Shown here in pieces: positions 58,220 to 64,000 of a stretch of DNA of 64,000 bases. Origin of the DNA: Adiantum capillus-veneris (taxonomy: Eukaryota > Streptophyta > Polypodiopsida > Polypodiales > Pteridaceae); the NCBI GenBank assembly GCA_014529385.2, contig JABFUD020000377.1, positions 1-64,000 of the forward strand, given 5' to 3'. Numbering within the stretch: position 1 is the first letter of the stretch; each line of letters starts with the position of its first letter. The position numbers and the translations under genes were made by a program. Below the pieces are notes generated by a model. The model worked only from the letters and a program-made list of their open reading frames with translations, searched no databases and was not told the DNA's origin.

Positions 58220-58969
58220 AAGTGAGCTCTCATGGCCTCCTTATATAGGGAAGGAGGGGAGAATTTAGCAATATTTCTATTTGAGGTGAGTGTCCCACTT
58301 TGGTGACTAGGAAAATGGGGTGCATGTGACTGTGGCTCCCATCTTGTCTCCTCACTATTTAAAATACCACAGTCAATAGAGAGAGAAGATGAGAGAATGT
58401 GGGTAGGATATAGAGGATAGGAGATATTTACAATAGTCTAGCTTTGGCTAGACATAAGCTTATTAGGGAGAGAAAAGAGAGGTAAGAAATTTACAAGAGA
58501 GATTGTCAAAGGTGGATAGTTAATGATGAGGATGGATCCTCCAAAAATGGTGATAGAATCACTCTAGACTTACCAAGACCTAATTAAAAGAGCCTTGTCT
58601 CTTGTAATCATGCTTGAAGACTTGTAGAACCATAGCCATTCTAGAGGGAAGAAAATTGGGGATGGCCTGTGTCACCATTACATGAGAAAATTGGGGTCCA
58701 CTACAAAAATCATAGCTCCGCGTTCATAACTCCAAAAATTCTAAAAAAATCTGAGGTAAAAGTTGAGATCACGAGCTACATCTTTCATGTAGAACGCTCC
58801 TTCAGATTCGGGGTTCTTATCTACTTAAAAAATTCAGCCAAATAATGTATTATTTGTGGCTGGAAAGGTCTTTTTGTGGTCCCCTTTGAGTGGACTTCTC
58901 TCTTGCCTTCAAGTGTAAGCTCCTTCATGTGTATGAAAACATGACCTAGAGTTTTGAAAAGATTGGCAA
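57455..58969. other. Flank between the two A copies: microsatellites, possible minus-strand promoter
   Basis: Continuation of the sequence interrupted at 38,550. It has no ORF. It holds a GA/GT tract at 57,741-57,778 and a GT tract at about 58,183-58,217. On the minus strand, CCCTATATAAGGAGG (58,237-58,251) is a good plant-type TATA box followed by the CA tract, much as in the LTRs of A and C. This may be part of an LTR of an unidentified older element. The phrase AATCCGCACACC occurs twice (near 57,697 and 57,788). Confidence 0.5.
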
Positions 58970-59909
58970 TGTTAAGGCGGTTACGCCGCTAGCGGAAGCT
59001 AAATAGCAAGAACTCAACCAACAACAGAATTTGTCAGACGAGGACGGAGCTTGACCCGCAAGCGCATGGAAACAACTAGGTGGGTGTCAAATCACCTACT
59101 CGACCTTCTAATGACAATCACTACTAAGGAAATCAAATCTAAGTTCTAAAATACGCAAGTGACTGAAATCCGTACTATGAACGAATGCTATACGAAACAG
59201 GATCAAGAATCATTGAATCGATCTCAAACTCAAGGGGAAGTCTATACACTAGGTAAGAACAACACCCTAAAGACTTGAACTGCAAAATCAATCTATAACC
59301 ACTCCGTGCGGTAAACGCGTATGAAGACAGGCCGAAAAATACAGGTGATCGAAACTGGACCCTGATGGTACTAATGTGTAGCTCTACTCGTTGTGGTTCT
59401 ATAGATATGCTGCACGCTCCATTCCGACACACGAGTTGGAAGAAAACTCACACCGAAGCTCGTAGGAACTTACCACACATAGAAGCCGATAGCGCGCACT
59501 CTTGGTATCTGTGCGGAGCTCTCGCCGTTGCTAACACAATGGCGGTGTCTCTTCTCCAATGGCGGCTCTGTAGCTCGCGTAGCAAGTAGATAAGACTCTC
59601 ACTCTCTCTCTCTCTCTCAGACACAGTCACGGCGCTCAAAAACTCACTTTGATTAATAATCTGCCTCCTTTAGGTTACAAAAACTTTGGCTTATATACCT
59701 CAGCCTTGGAGGTGAGAACATCTCTAACTAATTACATCAGCAAGTGAAATTACTTCGGGATTACAAGCTGGAAACTCATTTGAGTCCCGTTACTTAATGA
59801 ATGGCTCAAATCAAAATTAATGTTCGGAAGAAAGACATTTATTACAATCAATGGTTACAAAATGATGAGTGTGAGCAAAAATTGTGGTGTGATCCTCTGC
59901 TGGCTAACA
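58970..59909 (-). repeat. Element A2 3' LTR (940 bp)
   Basis: On minus it starts TGTTAGCC (A has TGTTGAGCC) and ends CCTTAACA. It is more diverged from the A LTRs than those are from each other, and it retains the TATA box (complement near 59,690-59,700) and the CATACGCGTTTA-type core near 59,311-59,323. It is an older insertion than A. Confidence 0.93.
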
Positions 59910-59921
59910 CTCCCCCCCTCC
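59910..59921 (-). other. Element A2 polypurine tract
   Basis: The complement reads GGAGGGGGGGAG, identical to both tracts in element A, directly abutting the 3' LTR. Confidence 0.9.
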
Positions 59922-59929
59922 ACGTTCAT

Positions 59930-61500
59930 GTTGTCCCTGACATGACTATTTATGCTTGGTCAATAAAGTCTGTCATCTTGAGCATCTGCAAATGTGATTC
60001 GTATCGTAGGTTGCCGATGGTCAAGGTTGGGCCGAATATTTTTCTTTCGTGGGTGAAAAAGCCGGTGTAGAAAGCTTCTTCGAATGTTTGCATGTGGAAG
60101 CTAGGCAAAAACATAATCCTTTGGTATAGGAGGTGTAACACTTTTGGAGAAGGCTGCAATGAAAGATCGTACATCATATCAGTCACTGTGTCGGCCGTCG
60201 ATAGTAGACTCGAGGTCGTGGCTTCATCTGGTGCGAACACTTCAATGCAAGCTAAGAGAGTCCTGCAGATTTTCTTGAGCATCTGACATGAAAGGTCAGG
60301 AGAGCCAGTAAAGAGCTTGATGGTGCCCGTTAGGGTTTTCACCATGTAGGCTTGAACTATTCTCTCTCCTGCCTTTGGTCCTGGCATCCTGGGATAATTA
60401 AGCCAATTTGGCTTCTTTTCTGCAATCCTGCCATGCTCTTTCCAGTTTCTGACTCTTGGCACCGGGCAGAAGGTTGCATCCTCCCGAATCTCCTTTGGTG
60501 CCTCCACCAAGTAGATGAGGTAGGCTGGGTATTTGTTCAGCCAACCTTTCCTCCATCTAGGTTGTGAATTTACTATCTTCTTTGATTGTTCCTCCTTTGT
60601 GATGTCGCCTTCGTAAAGAGCGACATACTGCTCCTCCTCTATTCTCTTTTTCGTCCTTAGCACTTCAAATTTCATCAAAGGGAAAGGCAGGCTGGGTTGC
60701 ATCCACTATTCATGGAGCACTTTTGTGTCTAGTCCCTGAAGTCTAATGGAGATTAGGAGTCTCCTCTCCCATTCCATTTCCGCCTTGGCACTCTCCTCTG
60801 CTAACTTTTCTATTTGGTCATGGAGCCTTTGTTCTTCTTCTTCATAGATTCTTGAAGTCGAGGCCACCTCTTGAGCTGGGGCTGGATCTTCAATTGTGGT
60901 TGCCTCTCCAGTTTCTGGTAGCTCTATGGCTGCTCCACCTGATTCTTCTTGTGGTGTCTCTGTCTCTCTTCTTTGTTGCTCTTGTAGATCTTGGAGCTGT
61001 TTGCGGAGGGCCTCATTCTCTGTCCGTAGTGTTTGATTTTCTAATGTGAGCCTCTCCTCTGCGGCCAATGATCCCTCCGCAATGTGCAACCTTTGCACTT
61101 GCTCTAATCTCAGCTCTCTTTGTAAGCTTCGGACCTGGTCTTCCAAAGCTGGTATGATAGCTCCCTCTTGTTCGGTTCCTGCTCTTCTAGCTCTAGGGGT
61201 AGTCCTGAGTCTAGTGATTGTTCTTTCTTGGAGCTCGACTCTCTCCTTAGCTCAATGAGCTCATCCTTGGCCGCCTCATACTCATCCTCTATCCGCTCCC
61301 TTGCTTCCTGTGCACTTGTTACTTCTCTTGAAGCCTCGGCTAGCCGGAGTATCAAGCCGTCTCTCTCCTTTTCCGCGTCATAGAGTGATGCTTTATGACT
61401 TTCAGATTCAGTCATAGCATTCTCTAATTTTCTCTGCAACTCCGCTTCCCTTTGTTTGGCTGTCTCAATCTCTACTTCCTTTGCCTTGGACCTTTCTTTT
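59930..61500 (-). pseudogene. Element A2 ORF-X, C-terminal half
   Basis: Frames 61,110-61,544, 60,706-61,146 and 59,950-60,702 cover the coiled coil and conserved C-terminal domain of ORF-X. Here the coiled coil runs straight into the C-terminal domain through a linker that is frameshifted in element A. A TAG near 60,706 replaces the GAG of element A, and a shift near 61,150-61,250 separates the coiled-coil pieces. Comparing the two copies shows that ORF-X was one continuous protein. The C-terminal domain is the best conserved part between the copies. Confidence 0.8.
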
Positions 61501-62988
61501 CCAGTAAGATAATGAACCATCTCACTATTCTCCCGGTATTGCATGGTTTATTCACTAGGTAGAGCAAGGCTTGGTGATCCGTAAAAAACACAAACTTGTT
61601 GGCTAGAAGATAATGCCAAAATTTCTTCACAGCATATATCATTCCTAATCCCTCTCGCTCTGTTGTGGTGTAATTCTTCTCTGCATTGTTGAGCTGTCGA
61701 CTGGCGTAACAGATAGGAAAATCCATATTTCCTTTTTCTTGCTGAGCCAGAATGCATCCTATTGCATATGCCGAAGCATCTATATGCACGTGGAATGTCT
61801 TCTCCCACTCTGGTGATTTTAAGATTGGAGCAGTAATGAGTGCCTCTTTCAATTTCTTGAATGATTCCTCACACTCCTCTGTCCATTCAAAGTTCACTAT
61901 TAGCCTGTAAAGTGGTTGGCCTATTATAGCGTACATGTAAATGAATCGTCTATAATATCCGCAATGTCCCATAAAGCTCTGTACTTGTTTCGCATTGGTT
62001 GGTCTAGGCATATCCACTATAACTTTTATCTTCTCTAAATCCGTGGATATTCCGTTTTGTGAGACAATATGTCCCAGAATTCTTCCCTGTCGGACCATAA
62101 ACACACATTTCTCAGGATTGAGACAAATGCGATATGTCCTACATTTCTCAAATAATTTTCTTAGGTGTTCTAGATGCTCATCTCTCAAAAGAGAATGTAC
62201 ACATAAGTCATCCATGTATATTTCTAGAAACAACCTTAAGTATTCTTTGAAAGCATGCGTCATTAGCCTCTGGAATGTTGCGGGAGCATTGGTTAGACCA
62301 AAAGGCATAACCTGATAAGCATAAATCCCCACTCCGTTGCAAAAGCTGTTTTATGTTGATCTGCCGGTGCTATGTCTAGCTGGTTATATCCTGAAAAACC
62401 ATCAAGAAAGGAGTATGCTGTTTTCCCTGATACACGCTCTAGAACATGATCAGTTATCGGCAGGGGATAATTGTCCCTGATTGTTGCAGCATTCACTTTC
62501 TTTAATTTGACACACACTCGGAGTTTTCCATTCTTCTTGGGTACCACCACAATCGGAGATACCCAATCAATGTGTTCAATCTCGTATATGAATTCAGCTT
62601 CCATTAGCTTATCTATCTCTTCTTTGATTCGCTTAGCAAACGTATCATTATATGTGTATGGTCTCTGTCTGCTAGGCTTTGCATCTTGTTTTAGTGGGAT
62701 TGTGTGTTGGCATATCGATGGGTCAACTCCCTTTAAGTCCTTATAAGACCATGCAAACACATCCCTGTACTCTCTAAGAAGACTCAAAAGTCTCTCTTCC
62801 TCGCCTGGAGACAAATCTGTGGCTATGTACACCGGTTTAGGTGTCTCACCTGGAGCTGCTAAATCAACTTTTTTTGCATCCTCCGGTCCTTCATAAGATT
62901 CGTTCGCCTTTCTCTCTCGAATAGGTTGGGTTAATACCACCTTCCTATCCTCAATTGTGAATTTCCTGTAGTGAGACGGAACATCCAT
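61501..62988 (-). pseudogene. Element A2 reverse transcriptase and truncated RNase H
   Basis: 62,293-62,988 carries the RT entry (DVFAWSYKDLKGVDP, KNGKLRVCVKLKKVNA). 61,515-62,332 carries FGLTNAPATFQRL, I-Y-M-D-D-L and the RNase H blocks up to R-W-F-I-I-L-L-E. At that point the internal deletion fuses it out of context to ORF-X sequence (61,472-61,515). A one-base shift near 62,330 separates the two RT frames. Confidence 0.9.
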
Positions 62989-63157
62989 GTTTTCCTTGAT
63001 TATGGCGTTTTCGTCCTCTCCACTCTCAATTTCTGTCGTCCAAACTTCTTTCAGAGTTTTCTTGAGCTCTCTGTACTTGTTTCTACGTTCTAACTTGGAC
63101 TCCGTGTGTTCTCTGTTGCGCTTGTTATTTTCTGATTTTTATGTTTCAGTTTTCGTT

Positions 63158-64000
63158 TCATTCCTTTTCCAGTGTATTGTTCTTTTCAGTTTCTTTTTTG
63201 AGTATAGTTCTCAGCATGAAGTACGGAACCACGTCGTACCCGTCCTTGTCGCAAAATTTTGTTGTGGGACCATCCGGAATTGCACAAATATCTAGGGTTG
63301 CTAGAATGTGTGTCCATTCTAATGGTTCAAGCGTGTCCTCTGGAAAGGGTTCTCCTATATAAGTTTCGTCTTCGATAGCCCTTTCTAAAACATATTCTTC
63401 TCGCCTCAGACTTCCACATTTCGAGGCCCCACACATCCATAACTCCTTGGGCTTACCTAACCAAGCTGGAAATTCGGATCCCGCCAAAGTAGCTGAATCA
63501 AGCTCCTCTACCGGTGTTCGGTTCACATCTTTGTAGCTATGGTCTTCCAGGTTCACACGTGTAGTGGTTTCCATATTTCTCAGGTATATGTGATCGTAGC
63601 CCCAATCCTGGACCATTTTCAACTGTCTCATGAATGGTCTTCCCAGTATGATATCATAGTTATTCTCCTTGCCAAAATCGACAATAGCAAAAGTATGTTC
63701 GTATTCAATGCCGCAAGAAGTCACTACGACTTTCTCTAATAACCCCATAGGTTTCTCCATGTGTCCATCTGCTAATTGGAGGTTAAACCTAGTCTTCCTT
63801 ATTGCTGGTTTCCCCCATTTTTTCCAGATTTCTTTTGTAGCAATGGCTACCCCAGCTCCGCTGTCTAGTATTACCATCGTGTTCACTCCTTGGAATTCGA
63901 CTAGTAAGGTTGTATTCCCCTCTTCACGTTCGCAATACTCTCCGACCTTGTTTAAGGGTACAGGCTTAGCGTTCTTTTGTGGTTTGCTCAGCTCTTGTAT
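63158..64000 (-). pseudogene. Element A2 first aspartic protease (PR1), partial polyprotein
   Basis: The frame 63,158-63,886 contains V-I-L-D-S-G-A-G-V-A-I-A and the I-I-L-G-R-P-F motif, matching PR1 of element A. The sequence upstream to 64,000 continues to match the polyprotein. The linker at 62,989-63,157 is frameshifted. Confidence 0.85.

Larger units (their letters stand above)
58970..64000 (-). mobile_element. Element A2: second family A copy, minus strand, internally deleted, runs off the right edge
   Basis: Same family as 38,551-57,449 but inverted and tail-to-tail with it. In element order (right to left) it shows PR1, RT, most of RNase H, then a direct jump to the middle of ORF-X, then the polypurine tract and 3' LTR. 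The jump near 61,495-61,505 joins sequence equivalent to about 47,472 and about 54,950 of element A. It removes about 7.5 kb: RNase H end, both zinc domains, integrase, PR2, tail, second palindrome array and half of ORF-X. The gag, leader and 5' LTR are beyond the window. Confidence 0.93.

Overview
The window is nuclear, repeat-dense DNA from a land plant (a streptophyte with a large, retrotransposon-rich genome). No host gene, tRNA, rRNA or CRISPR array is visible; nearly every base belongs to nested LTR retrotransposons. The plant assignment rests on the Ty3/gypsy pol types, primer sites resembling the tRNA-Asp site used by plant Athila/Tat elements, a plant-type Ty1/copia gag, and a gag-only (TR-GAG-like) element. 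I cannot name the species.

Layout. Positions 1-43,003 form one huge inverted repeat centred near 21,505. The left arm is 1-21,404, a 204-bp non-palindromic spacer is 21,405-21,608, and the right arm is 21,609-43,003. Each left feature at x recurs on the other strand at about 43,004-x. Reading outward from the centre, each arm carries: (D) a broken copia gag/protease; (C) a 5.9-kb gag-only LTR element inserted in D; the rest of D; (B) a decayed gypsy element that lost gag; and (A) the 5' part of a giant gypsy element inserted beyond B. The arms share all nested insertions, so the inverted duplication is younger than the insertions or is a fold-back assembly artefact. The left arm, above all its first 2 kb, is riddled with single-base indels.

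Element A is complete in the right half (38,551-57,449, 18.9 kb). It has 935/911-bp LTRs, a GGGAT target duplication, a tRNA-Asp-like primer site, a leader, gag, pol, a long 3' non-coding stretch, a large extra coiled-coil ORF, a polypurine tract and the 3' LTR. A second copy, A2 (58,970 to beyond 64,000, minus strand), lies tail-to-tail with it and carries a 7.5-kb internal deletion.

Most interesting content. (1) A and B carry arrays of 24-bp palindromes, different in sequence for each family, spaced about 285 bp apart (or half of that). A degenerate copy sits at about 60% of each LTR. A has two arrays, one in the leader and one upstream of the extra ORF. The centres are CpG-rich, and in the older family B every copy has lost one CpG by transition. 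(2) The pol of both families carries a second retropepsin-like domain (D-S/T-G-A) after integrase, in addition to the normal protease before RT in A. It is followed by a tail of repeated W-x-P-K motifs and an internal purine tract. (3) Element A has two tandem HHCC integrase zinc-binding domains and two unusually short CCHC knuckles. (4) The extra ORF of A encodes a coiled-coil protein of about 1,080 codons that I do not recognise.
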